From: an uncultured Oscillibacter sp.
GTDB taxonomy: Bacteria; Bacillota; Clostridia; Oscillospirales; Oscillospiraceae
NCBI GenBank assembly: GCA_905200545.1
Contig: CAJKKQ010000031.1
Span: 1-26,590, forward strand
Reading direction: 5' to 3'
Length of the DNA stretch: 26,590 nt
In this document: positions 13,740 to 21,392 of the stretch, piece by piece
Layout of the letters: each line of letters starts with the position of its first letter
How positions within the stretch are numbered: position 1 is the first letter of the stretch
Translations under genes and position numbers: made by a program
Notes under the pieces: generated by a model
What the model was told of the DNA's origin: nothing
The model's input: only the letters and a program-made list of their open reading frames with translations
Databases searched by the model: none

Positions 13740-15482
13740 ATGAGAAAAACCAAGATCGTCTGCACACTTGGCCCCGCCACCGACCGGGAGGGCGTGCTGA
13801 GGGAAATGCTCCTGGCGGGAATGAATGTGGCCCGCTTCAACTTTTCCCATGGCAGTCACGAAGAGCATAAACAGCGTCTGGATCAGCTCAAGGCCCTGCG
13901 GGAGGAACTGGATCTGCCGGTAGCCGCCATGCTGGACACCAAGGGCCCCGAGATCCGGCTGCGGTCTTTCCGCAACGGCTCCGTGATGCTCAAAACCGGC
14001 CAGGATTTCACCCTCACCACCGAGGATGTCCCGGGTGACGAAACCCGCTGTGCCGTCACCTATGCTGAGCTTCCCCAGGATGTGAAAGCCGGCAACACCA
14101 TTTTGCTGGATGACGGACTGGTGCGCCTGACGGTGCTGGAGACCACCGCTTCCACGGTTCACTGCCGGGTGGAAAACGACGGCATCATGAAAAACAACAA
14201 GGGCGTCAATATCCCCGGCGTGCGGCTGTCCCTGCCTTACATGAGCCAGCGGGACCGGGAGGACATCCTCTTCGGCGCGGAGCAGGGCTTTGACTTCATT
14301 GCTGCCAGCTTCGTCCGCACCGCCGCCGACGTCCGGGAGATCCGCCGTCTGCTGGACAGCGTGGGCTCCAAGATCCGCATCATCGCCAAAATCGAAAACC
14401 AGGAGGGCGTGGACAACCTCTCCGAAATTCTCTCCGTCTCCGACGGCATTATGGTGGCCCGGGGCGACATGGGTGTGGAGATCGACTTTACGGAGATCCC
14501 CATCCTGCAAAAGCAGATGATCTCCCAGTGCGTTGCCTGCGGCAAGCCCGCCATCACCGCCACCCAGATGCTGGACTCCATGATGGAGCATCCCCGGCCC
14601 ACCCGGGCGGAGATCACCGACGTTGCCAACGCCATCTACGACGGCACCTCCGCCATCATGCTCTCCGGCGAGACCGCCGCAGGCAAGTACCCGGTGGAGG
14701 CCGTGCGCACCATGGACGCCATCGCCGTGCGCACCGAGGGTGAGATTGACTACACCAAGCGCATGAAGCGCCTGGCGGGATCCAGCCGCCTGTCCATTGC
14801 TGCAGCCACTGCCCACGCCGCCTGCACCACCGCCGCCGACATCGGTGCCGACGCCGTCATTACCGTCAGCCAGCGGGGCACCACCGCCCAGATGGTCAGC
14901 CGCTTCCGCCCCGCGACCACCGTCATTGCCTGCCTGCTGGATGAGCAGGTGCGCCGCCAGATGTCGTTGTACTTCGGCGTGGTTCCGCTGATGATGCCCT
15001 ATGCCAGCAGCACCGACGAACTGGTGGACTTCGCTGTGGAGGCTGCGGAGAAGGCGGACCTGGTCAAGCAGGGGGATCTGGTGGTGGTCACCGCCGGCGT
15101 CCCCGTGGGCGTGGCCGGCACCACCAACATGATCCGGGTACACCTGGTGGGCGGCTTCCTCCTCAACGGCGTGGGCATCGGCACCAAGAATGCCTCCGGC
15201 CCCCTGTGTGTGTGCCGCTCCCAAGAGGATGTGGCTGCCAAGTTCCACCCCGGCGACGTACTGGTGGTCCCCTATACCACCAACGACCTGCTGAGCTATA
15301 TCCGTCAGGCTGCCGCCGTCATCAGCGAGGAGTCCGGCGGCAACAGCCACGCCGCCACCGTGGGACTGACGCTGGACAAGGCCGTCATTGTGGGCGCCAC
15401 CGGCGCCACCCAGCGGCTGCGGGACGGCACCATGGTCTCCGTGGACTGCGTCCGGGGCGTGGTGCAGACCCTGCCCCAGTAA
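13740..15482 (+). CDS. pyk: Pyruvate kinase with C-terminal PEP-utiliser domain
   Basis: A 580-residue glycolytic enzyme converting phosphoenolpyruvate and ADP to pyruvate and ATP in the cytoplasm. The barrel starts at KIVCTLGPATD; ARFNFSHGSHEEH, the substrate lysine K217 in IIAKIENQEG, VARGDMGVEI and ITATQMLDSM are all present. The B domain lies near residues 70-170 and the allosteric C domain at about 350-470. Residues 480-580 form an extra PEP-utiliser domain as in Bacillus/Geobacillus enzymes, including GGNSHAATVGL with H537 at the place of the phosphohistidine in PPDK and enzyme I. The ATG at 13740 has AGGAAAGGCGG upstream; an earlier TTG at 13716 lacks a site. It is monocistronic. A cre-like site suggests carbon control by CcpA. 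Confidence 0.97.
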   Translation: MRKTKIVCTLGPATDREGVLREMLLAGMNVARFNFSHGSHEEHKQRLDQLKALREELDLPVAAMLDTKGPEIRLRSFRNGSVMLKTGQDFTLTTEDVPGDETRCAVTYAELPQDVKAGNTILLDDGLVRLTVLETTASTVHCRVENDGIMKNNKGVNIPGVRLSLPYMSQRDREDILFGAEQGFDFIAASFVRTAADVREIRRLLDSVGSKIRIIAKIENQEGVDNLSEILSVSDGIMVARGDMGVEIDFTEIPILQKQMISQCVACGKPAITATQMLDSMMEHPRPTRAEITDVANAIYDGTSAIMLSGETAAGKYPVEAVRTMDAIAVRTEGEIDYTKRMKRLAGSSRLSIAAATAHAACTTAADIGADAVITVSQRGTTAQMVSRFRPATTVIACLLDEQVRRQMSLYFGVVPLMMPYASSTDELVDFAVEAAEKADLVKQGDLVVVTAGVPVGVAGTTNMIRVHLVGGFLLNGVGIGTKNASGPLCVCRSQEDVAAKFHPGDVLVVPYTTNDLLSYIRQAAAVISEESGGNSHAATVGLTLDKAVIVGATGATQRLRDGTMVSVDCVRGVVQTLPQ

Positions 15483-15507
15483 ATACTTCATGTTCACCCC
15501 AGCCAGC

Positions 15508-15541
15508 CGGGCCGCTTTTTTAGAAGCGGCCCGGTTTTTTT
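15508..15541 (+). terminator. Terminator of pyk
   Basis: Perfect 9-bp GC stem (15508-15516 with 15527-15535), 10-base loop and T6 tail. Confidence 0.93.
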
Positions 15542-15643
15542 GTTTGTCGGTCTATCGGAATATTTATTAGCCCAGTTTTGTCCGCTGCCGGAAAACAGTG
15601 CTTTTTTACAAAAATTTTCTGCATATTTTTCCATTCTTCCGCA

Positions 15644-15672
15644 TTGCAAAACTGTCTGCCACACTGTATACT
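15644..15672 (+). promoter_or_regulatory. Promoter of the cyclase/AhpD/ene-reductase operon
   Basis: TTGCAA (15644-15649) is followed after 17 bp by TATACT (15667-15672). An inverted repeat CCACA/TGTGG (15659-15663 with 15672-15676) brackets the -10 box and could be a repressor site. The leader is about 80 nt. Confidence 0.75.
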
Positions 15673-15760
15673 GTGGTTTTATAGGGCAAGTTGACACAAC
15701 CGCTTGACGCCTACGGGCGGATCCCTCCGTCCGGCAATACCACTAAGAGGAGGATACATT

Positions 15761-16531
15761 ATGGCAAATTTGACGTTATGGGAACAGGTCAAGGAGTGGA
15801 AATCCGAGCAGTACAAGTGGGTAGACCTGACCCATGAGCTTAGTCCCGAGACCCCCCACTGGTACGGCTTCAAGCCGCTGCAGGCCGACCTGCTGTTTGA
15901 CTATGTGGAAGGCACCCCGGACGATATGATGGCTCCCATGCGCTGCATCCAGTACAGCGTGGCCAGCCAGTACGGCACCCACACCGACGTGCCCCGCCAC
16001 TTCTGGGGCCATGGCCGGGATATGAGCGCCATCACCGTCAAGGAACTGATGTATCCCCTGGTGGTCATCGACAAGTCCGCCGAGTGCGCCGCCAATCCGG
16101 ACTTCATGCTGACGGTGGATGACCTGAAGGCCTGGGAGGCCCAGTACGGCCGCATCCCCGAGGGCGCCTTTGTGGCCTTCCGGTCCGACTGGTACAAGAA
16201 GCCCAACCTGGACAACCCCGACGAGAACGGCGTCCCCCACTATCCCGGCTGGGACAAGGCCGCCATCCAGTGGCTGGTGGAAGAGCGCAACATCGGCGCC
16301 ATCGGCCATGAGCCCGCCGACACCGACCCGGGCTTCGTCACCACCAAGGAAGGCGCCTATCCCTATCCCGGTGAGCAGTACATTCTGGAAGTGGACCGTA
16401 TCCAGGTGGAGGTCATGCGCAATCTGGACCAGGTTCCCCCTGTGGGCAGTGTCATCGTTCTGGGCTTCCCCAAGCTCAAGGACGGCACCGGCTTCCCCAC
16501 CCGCTGCTTCGCCATCTGCCCCGTGGAATAA
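15761..16531 (+). CDS. Cyclase family protein (kynurenine-formamidase-like hydrolase)
   Basis: A 256-residue member of the cyclase/kynurenine formamidase superfamily. These are metal-dependent hydrolases that open or close cyclic amides, lactones or formamides. The metal motif HxDxPxH is present (H74, D76, P78, H80 in GTHTDVPRHF), and the N-terminal WVDLTHELSPETP and late GHEPADTDPG segments fit the family. No signal peptide is seen. The start at 15761 has AGAGGAGG upstream; an earlier in-frame ATG at 15704 does not. It is the first gene of an operon with an AhpD-like protein and an ene-reductase, so a role in degrading a cyclic or unsaturated compound is inferred. The substrate cannot be named; tryptophan catabolism has no other support here. 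Confidence 0.88.
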   Translation: MANLTLWEQVKEWKSEQYKWVDLTHELSPETPHWYGFKPLQADLLFDYVEGTPDDMMAPMRCIQYSVASQYGTHTDVPRHFWGHGRDMSAITVKELMYPLVVIDKSAECAANPDFMLTVDDLKAWEAQYGRIPEGAFVAFRSDWYKKPNLDNPDENGVPHYPGWDKAAIQWLVEERNIGAIGHEPADTDPGFVTTKEGAYPYPGEQYILEVDRIQVEVMRNLDQVPPVGSVIVLGFPKLKDGTGFPTRCFAICPVE

Positions 16532-16541
16532 GTGATCCGGC

Positions 16542-16595
16542 GGAGGGCGCTGCATGCTGATGCCGCGCCCTCCCGCTTCATGCCGCCCCGGCGGC
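16542..16595 (+). other. Two intercistronic hairpins
   Basis: A 9-bp stem (16542-16550 with 16565-16573, 14-base loop) and a 6-bp stem with 2-base loop (16582-16587 with 16590-16595) lie between the cyclase and AhpD-like genes. No T-run follows either. They may stabilise or separate mRNA segments and so set gene dosage within the operon. Confidence 0.6.
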
Positions 16596-16626
16596 CATAT
16601 CTTACGATTTACAGGAGGAATACACT

Positions 16627-17238
16627 ATGGCACTGGAATTTGATGAACAGCTCTCCCGTCTGGAAAAGCCCAGCCGCGATGAGATGACCAACAAGGAGTA
16701 CGCCGTCTTCAACGAGAACGTGGAGACCATGGAGAAGAACTGGGGCTTTATCAACAACCTCTTCAAGATCCTGCCCCTCAACGCCTCCCAGTACATCGGC
16801 TTTTTGAACTTCAAGGGCTCCCTCTTCAACCCCGAGACCTGCTACCTCTCTAATGGCGACAAGGAGATGATCGGCGTGGTGGTCTCCTCCGTCAACTGCT
16901 GCTCCTACTGCCTGACCACTCACGGCGATGCCCTGCGGGCTTACTTCAAGAATCCCGTTCTGGTGGATAAGCTCAGCTACAACTTCCGCTCTGCCAAGCC
17001 CATGCTGACGGAGAAGCAGTACGCCCTGTGTGAGTATGCCTGGTACGTCACCAAGCATCCCGACGAGATCGACGAGACCCAGATTGAAAAGCTCCGGGCC
17101 GTGGGCTTCAACGACCACGAGATCCTGGAAGCCGCTTTTGTGGCGGGCTTCTTCAACTACACCAACCGGTGGGTTGCCACCATCGAGCCTCTGGCCAATC
17201 CCGGTCATTTCTCCCACAACCGCAATTTTGAGGACTAA
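16627..17238 (+). CDS. AhpD-like peroxidase-related protein
   Basis: A 203-residue protein of the AhpD/carboxymuconolactone-decarboxylase-like fold, closest in layout to uncharacterised peroxidase-related enzymes. The redox motif is clear: C92-x2-C95 with H99 in VNCCSYCLTTHG, plus an additional adjacent C91. Helical segments follow (TEKQYALCEYAWYVTKHPDEI; AAFVAGFFNYTNRWV). Such proteins use the CxxC pair in thiol-disulfide or peroxidase chemistry. The start has GGAGG upstream. The stop is 8 nt before the ene-reductase ATG. In this operon it may protect or recycle the oxygen-sensitive reductase, or act on the pathway substrate. Neither is shown. Confidence 0.88.
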   Translation: MALEFDEQLSRLEKPSRDEMTNKEYAVFNENVETMEKNWGFINNLFKILPLNASQYIGFLNFKGSLFNPETCYLSNGDKEMIGVVVSSVNCCSYCLTTHGDALRAYFKNPVLVDKLSYNFRSAKPMLTEKQYALCEYAWYVTKHPDEIDETQIEKLRAVGFNDHEILEAAFVAGFFNYTNRWVATIEPLANPGHFSHNRNFED

Positions 17239-17246
17239 ACGAAACC

Positions 17247-19196
17247 ATGGCATACGAAAAACTCTTTGAGAAGGGTCATATCGGCCCTCTGACCATCCGC
17301 AACCGGGCCGTCATGTCCCCTATGGGCACAGACCTGGCGGACACCAACGGCAACGCCACCCCCCGGCTCATCGCCTACTACGCTGAGCGGGCCAAGGGCG
17401 GCATCGGCCTCATCATCAATGAGTATACCGGCGTGGACGATGTGGACTCCATCCCCACCCAGCACAACCTCCGCATGGCCCAGGACTACAACGTCAAGGC
17501 CGCTGAGGAACTCACCCGTACCGTCCACCAGTACGGCGCCAAGATTTTCGCCCAGCTGCACCACGGCGGTGCCACCTCCAAGTCTGCCTTTACCGGGCGG
17601 CAGAACCTCAGCCCCAGCGGCATCCCCATGGCCCCCGGCGGCGAGGTGCCCCGGGAGATGACCCTGGAGGACATCAAGCGGGTGCAGGACAAGTTCGTGG
17701 CGGCTGCCGTGCGCTGTAAAAAGGCAGGCTATGACGGTGTGGAACTCCACGGCGCCCACGGCTATCTGATGACCCAGTTCCTCAGCGAGTACTACAATCA
17801 CCGTACCGACCAGTACGGCGGCTCTCTGGAGAACCGCTGCCGCTTCATCGACGAGATCATCGCCGCCATCCGGGCAAAGCTGGGCAACTATCCCATCTCT
17901 GTACGCATCTGCGGCGATGAAATGACCCCGGAGCCGGGTTTCTGGGATCTGGAAGGCGGCCTTGCCATCGGCAAGCATCTGGAGGCCCAGGGCATCGACT
18001 GCATTAATATCTCCAACGGCAGCGCCTGGAACGGCAATGCCAACTGCGAGCCCTTCTCCTATACCCCGGGCTGGAAAAAGCACGTGGCCAAGGCTTTCAA
18101 GGAGGCTCTGTCCATCCCCGTCATCGCCACCAACACCATCAAGGACCCGGATTTTGCCGAGTCTTTGCTGGAGGAGGGCGTATGCGACTTTGTGGCTCTG
18201 GGCCGCAGCCAGTTTGCCGACCCGGAGTTTATGAACAAGGCCAAGGCCGGGCATCCGGAGAAGATCCGCAAGTGCATCGGCTGCATGTACTGCCGGGAGC
18301 GTCTGCTGGGCAACGCCATGCCGGTGGAGTGCTCCCTGAACCCCCGTCTGGGAACCGAATACCGCTACCGCTGGCAGGACCTGCAGAAAAATGGAGCCGG
18401 CCAGAGCGTTGTGGTGGTAGGCGGCGGCCCCGGCGGCATGGAGTGCGCCACCATTCTGGCAAAGCGGGGCTTTGATGTAACGCTGCTGGAAGCAGGCAAC
18501 AAGCTGGGCGGCACCTTGAACATCGCCAAGCTCCCGCCCTTCAAGGCCAACCTCCAGGGTGTCACGGATGTGCTTGCTCTGGAGATGGAGGAACTGGGCG
18601 TTACCGTCAAGTGCGGCGTCCGGGCCACGCCGGAGTTGGTGGCCGCCATGAAGCCCGCCAGCGTGTTCCTGGCGGTGGGCGCGCCCCCCGTGGTCCCCAA
18701 GTCCATTCCCGGTATTGAAAAGGCGGTGCTGGCGGAGGATGTGATCCTGGGCAAGGTGCCCTGCCAGGGCTCCGTGGCCCTCATCGGCACCGGCCTCACG
18801 GGCCTGGAGTGCGCAGAGATGATCCTGGAACAGGGCCATCCCCTCACCATGGTGGAGATGAACCCCACCGTGGGCCAGGGCATCTACAACGTGGTCTTCA
18901 ACGACATTTACAGCCGCATCCAGCCCCATGATCCCACAGTCCTCACCAGCCACAAGCTCACCGCCGTCACCGACAGCGGTGTCACGGTGGAGGATCTTAC
19001 CACCGGGGAATCCAAGGCTGTAGCTGCGGACACGGTGGTGCTGGCTCTGGGTACCCACAGCCAGGAGGCCCTGGCGGAGCAGTTTGAGGCCGCCGGTCTT
19101 CCCACCTTCCTGGTGGGCAGCGCCGAGACTCCCGGCCGCATCGCCGGCGCCATTCGCTCCGGCTTTGAAAAAGCCTGGGTGTTCCAGGCGGAATAA
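17247..19196 (+). CDS. Old Yellow Enzyme family NADH:flavin/Fe-S ene-reductase
   Basis: A 649-residue three-domain reductase like 2,4-dienoyl-CoA reductase, BaiCD/BaiH and enoate reductases. Residues 1-340 are the FMN TIM barrel (HGAHGYLMTQFLSEYYN, then RTDQYGGSLENR). A 4Fe-4S site follows with C343, C346, C349 and C362. Residues 387-649 are the FAD/NAD(P) part with VVVVGGGPGGMEC and a second GTGLTGLEC. It should take electrons from NAD(P)H through FAD and Fe-S to FMN and reduce an activated C=C bond. The third cysteine is one place earlier than in E. coli FadH (C-x2-C-x2-C-x12-C against C-x2-C-x3-C-x11-C). The start has only a distant GAGGA inside the previous gene, so it is probably coupled to it. 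Substrate unknown; flavonoids, steroids, bile acids and cinnamates are all possible. Confidence 0.93.
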   Translation: MAYEKLFEKGHIGPLTIRNRAVMSPMGTDLADTNGNATPRLIAYYAERAKGGIGLIINEYTGVDDVDSIPTQHNLRMAQDYNVKAAEELTRTVHQYGAKIFAQLHHGGATSKSAFTGRQNLSPSGIPMAPGGEVPREMTLEDIKRVQDKFVAAAVRCKKAGYDGVELHGAHGYLMTQFLSEYYNHRTDQYGGSLENRCRFIDEIIAAIRAKLGNYPISVRICGDEMTPEPGFWDLEGGLAIGKHLEAQGIDCINISNGSAWNGNANCEPFSYTPGWKKHVAKAFKEALSIPVIATNTIKDPDFAESLLEEGVCDFVALGRSQFADPEFMNKAKAGHPEKIRKCIGCMYCRERLLGNAMPVECSLNPRLGTEYRYRWQDLQKNGAGQSVVVVGGGPGGMECATILAKRGFDVTLLEAGNKLGGTLNIAKLPPFKANLQGVTDVLALEMEELGVTVKCGVRATPELVAAMKPASVFLAVGAPPVVPKSIPGIEKAVLAEDVILGKVPCQGSVALIGTGLTGLECAEMILEQGHPLTMVEMNPTVGQGIYNVVFNDIYSRIQPHDPTVLTSHKLTAVTDSGVTVEDLTTGESKAVAADTVVLALGTHSQEALAEQFEAAGLPTFLVGSAETPGRIAGAIRSGFEKAWVFQAE

Positions 19197-19202
19197 GTCC
19201 AT

Positions 19203-19241
19203 AAAAAGAGACCGGACAGGGTTGTGTCCGGTCTCTTTTTT
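19203..19241. terminator. Bidirectional terminator between ene-reductase and cupin
   Basis: A long perfect stem (19203-19218 with 19225-19240, loop 6 nt) has A5 on the left and T6 on the right, serving both convergent transcripts. Confidence 0.92.
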
Positions 19242-19262
19242 CTTCTTGATGATCGTATGGCC

Positions 19263-19634
19263 TCAGCAGCCGGTCAAGGGGTTCACATCGCCCTCGGGAG
19301 GTACGATGCAAAGGCCCATCAGTTCTCCATCGCCGGTGTTGCCGAAGTTGTGGCGCACGCCGCCGGGGATGTGAACCCAGGTGCCGAACTCCAGAGGCAC
19401 CCGCTCTTTGTCAATGAGGAAGTAGCCCTCCCCCTTGATGCACATGAACCAGTGGCACCAGGGATGGGAGTGGATGCTGCTCTCGGCTCCCGGCTCCAGG
19501 GTGAACAGGCGCATGACATAGTCGTCCCAAAAACGCCCGTCGGGTCCGAATACGATCTTCTTGGTGGAGTTTTCAATAAAATGGCCGCCGGTGACCACAG
19601 GCAGGTCCCGGATATTGCCGGAATACTGGCTCAT
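19263..19634 (-). CDS. Cupin domain protein
   Basis: A 123-residue single-domain cupin. The metal-binding pattern is visible: H55-x-H57 (SSIHSHPWCHW) with a further H61, E69 in KGEGYFL, and H95 in IPGGVRHNFGN. A metal-dependent small-molecule binding or isomerase/dioxygenase role is possible; in an anaerobe, oxygen use is unlikely. The start at 19634 has GGGGAG 7 nt upstream; the open frame to 19691 lacks one. It is monocistronic with its own promoter and convergent with the ene-reductase operon. It may serve the same pathway, but nothing directly links them. Confidence 0.88.
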   Translation of the reverse strand: MSQYSGNIRDLPVVTGGHFIENSTKKIVFGPDGRFWDDYVMRLFTLEPGAESSIHSHPWCHWFMCIKGEGYFLIDKERVPLEFGTWVHIPGGVRHNFGNTGDGELMGLCIVPPEGDVNPLTGC

Positions 19635-19669
19635 GCGCAGCTCCCCTTTCCCATTGAAATGATGGTTCC

Positions 19670-19698
19670 AGTATAGGCCTCTCCGTCCCAAAAATCAA
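19670..19698 (-). promoter_or_regulatory. Promoter of the cupin gene
   Basis: On the reverse strand TTGATT (19693-19698) is followed after 17 bp by TATACT (19670-19675). Confidence 0.78.
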
Positions 19699-19705
19699 GG
19701 GGCGG

Positions 19706-19741
19706 AAAAAGCCGGGACCGTCCTCTCAGGACGGTCCCGGC
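19706..19741 (-). terminator. Terminator of the nfeD-SPFH operon
   Basis: A perfect 14-bp stem (19711-19724 with 19728-19741, loop CTC) is followed by T5 on the minus strand (19706-19710). It lies between the SPFH gene and the cupin promoter. Confidence 0.92.
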
Positions 19742-19757
19742 TGTATGTTTCTTCCAA

Positions 19758-20735
19758 TCAGGGCTTTCCTGCGGGAGGCTGAGGCGCCGCGGGATCCGGG
19801 GTGTCGAACACCGCCTTGGCCCCCGCCGCCAAACCCGCCAGGCCCTGGAGCTCGGAGGGAATGATGATCTTGGTGGCCTTGCCGTCCGCCACCTTGGCCA
19901 TGGTCTCCAGCGCCTTGAGCTTGACCACCTGGTCGTTGGGAGCAGCCTCGTTGAGGAGCTTCAGAGAGTCCGCCATGGCCTGCTGCACCTGCATGATGGC
20001 CTGGGCCTCGGCCTCGGCAGCCATGATGCGGGCTTCCTTTTCGCCCTGGGCCTTCAGAATGGCAGCCTGCTTGGCGGCGTCCGCCTTCAAGATGGCGGAC
20101 TGCTTCTCGCCTTCTGCCACCAGAATCTGGGACTGCTTCTGGCCTTCCGCCTGGAGGATGGACTCCCGGCGTTCCCGCTCCGCCTTCATCTGCTTTTCCA
20201 TGGCATTCTGGATCTCCTTGGGCGGGATGATGTTCTTGAGCTCCACCCGGTTGACCTTGATGCCCCAGGGATCCGTGGCCTCGTCCAGGATGGAGCGCAT
20301 CCGGGAGTTGATGGTATCACGGCTGGTGAGGGACTGGTCCAGCTCCATGTCGCCGATGATATTGCGCAGCGTAGTGGCCGTCAGGTTCTCGATGGCGTTC
20401 ATGGGATGCTCCACGCCGTAGGTGTAGAGCTTGGGATCCGTAATCTGGAAATAGATGACGGTGTCGATCTGCATAGTGACATTATCCTTGGTGATGACGG
20501 GCTGGGGCGCAAAATCCGCCACCTGCTCCTTGAGGCTCACCTTCTTGGCCACCCGCTCGATAAAGGGCACCTTCAGGTGCAGTCCCACGTTCCACACTGC
20601 CCGGAAGGCTCCCAGGCGTTCCACCACGTAGGCCTTGGACTGCTGGACGATGACGATGTTGCTGATGATCACCAGCAGCACCAGAATCACCAGAATAATG
20701 GCTACAATCGTCCCGATACTCGGAATATTCGGCAT
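19758..20735 (-). CDS. SPFH/band 7 membrane protein (QmcA/paraslipin-like)
   Basis: A 325-residue protein with one N-terminal membrane helix (residues 8-28, TIVAIILVILVLLVIIS). An SPFH domain follows (about 30-190: AYVVERLGAFRAVWNVGLH, VITKDNVTMQIDTVIYFQI, NIIGDMELDQSLTSRDTIN). After it comes a long A/E/K/Q-rich coiled coil (about 190-250) and a Pro/Ala-rich tail. Family members scaffold membrane microdomains and often act with NfeD proteins. I prefer ATG 20735 because its distance from AAGGGA is normal; a GTG two codons earlier (20741) is too close. The nfeD-like gene lies directly upstream in the same operon. Confidence 0.93.
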   Translation of the reverse strand: MPNIPSIGTIVAIILVILVLLVIISNIVIVQQSKAYVVERLGAFRAVWNVGLHLKVPFIERVAKKVSLKEQVADFAPQPVITKDNVTMQIDTVIYFQITDPKLYTYGVEHPMNAIENLTATTLRNIIGDMELDQSLTSRDTINSRMRSILDEATDPWGIKVNRVELKNIIPPKEIQNAMEKQMKAERERRESILQAEGQKQSQILVAEGEKQSAILKADAAKQAAILKAQGEKEARIMAAEAEAQAIMQVQQAMADSLKLLNEAAPNDQVVKLKALETMAKVADGKATKIIIPSELQGLAGLAAGAKAVFDTPDPAAPQPPAGKP

Positions 20736-20778
20736 GTGCACTCTTCCCTTCTTTTTTCTTAATTTTTCCTCTTATGTA

Positions 20779-21204
20779 TCACTTCTCCACCAGGAGTTTC
20801 ACACCTTCCATACCGGCAATGCGCACCTGCTCTCCCACAGGGATCACCTCGCCGTCGGTGCTGCGGGCCGTCCAGGTCTTGCCGTCCACATACACCGCGC
20901 CGGTGGAATCGTCATTGTCAATGACCTCCGTCACCTTGGCGGTGCGGCCCAGCACCCGGTCGGCATTGGTGTGCACCACCCCTTTTTGGGTGAGTTTTCG
21001 AACCAGGGGACGGGTCAGCACCAGCGCCGCGGCGGAAACCACCACAAACGCCACCAGCTGCACCCCGGTGCCGGCTCCCAACAGCGTGACCGCCAGTGCC
21101 GCTGCGGCACCCGCCACAAACCAGATAGACACCAGTCCGGCGGTCAAGGCCTCCACCACGCCGAAGAGCACAATGGCCCCCAGCCAGATCCATACCATCA
21201 ACAC
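20779..21204 (-). CDS. NfeD-like membrane protein
   Basis: A 141-residue short NfeD (NfeD1b-like). Two or three membrane helices occupy residues 3-75 (MVWIWLGAIVLFGVVEAL, then FVAGAAAALAVTLLG and LVAFVVVSAAALVLT). A soluble OB-fold follows (VLGRTAKVTEVIDN, GAVYVDGKTWTARS, GEQVRIAGMEGVKLLV). It lacks the N-terminal serine protease domain of long NfeD proteins. The start is uncertain: GTG 21204, TTG 21201 or ATG 21198; the spacing of GGAGG (8 nt) favours GTG. It lies 43 nt upstream of the SPFH gene, the usual NfeD-SPFH pairing in membrane microdomain biology. Confidence 0.9.
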   Translation of the reverse strand: MLMVWIWLGAIVLFGVVEALTAGLVSIWFVAGAAAALAVTLLGAGTGVQLVAFVVVSAAALVLTRPLVRKLTQKGVVHTNADRVLGRTAKVTEVIDNDDSTGAVYVDGKTWTARSTDGEVIPVGEQVRIAGMEGVKLLVEK

Positions 21205-21328
21205 GCTTGTTTCCTCCTTTCCCACTCCGGAAAATCCGCATGCGCGTTTTGTTGGTTGTAGTGTATCACAGGGCGCGGGGAAATACCATATCATTTCGGT
21301 AACAATTCCACCGCACCGCTGCCATTTG

Positions 21329-21357
21329 TTGCACAATGGCCCATTTGCTGGTATACT
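21329..21357 (+). promoter_or_regulatory. Promoter of the THUMP methyltransferase gene
   Basis: TTGCAC (21329-21334) is followed after 17 bp by TATACT (21352-21357), with TGG making an extended -10. The start codon is 36 nt further on. Confidence 0.8.
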
Positions 21358-21392
21358 GAGGTCAAATCTTACCTTACAAAGGAGACATATCC

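Noticed and set aside
13659..15497. 612-codon open frame antisense to pyk
   Set aside because: Shadow of pyk with histidine- and glycine-rich artefact composition. It spans the pyk promoter and start.
17235..19202. 655-codon open frame antisense to the ene-reductase
   Set aside because: Exact shadow of a well-supported gene on the other strand.
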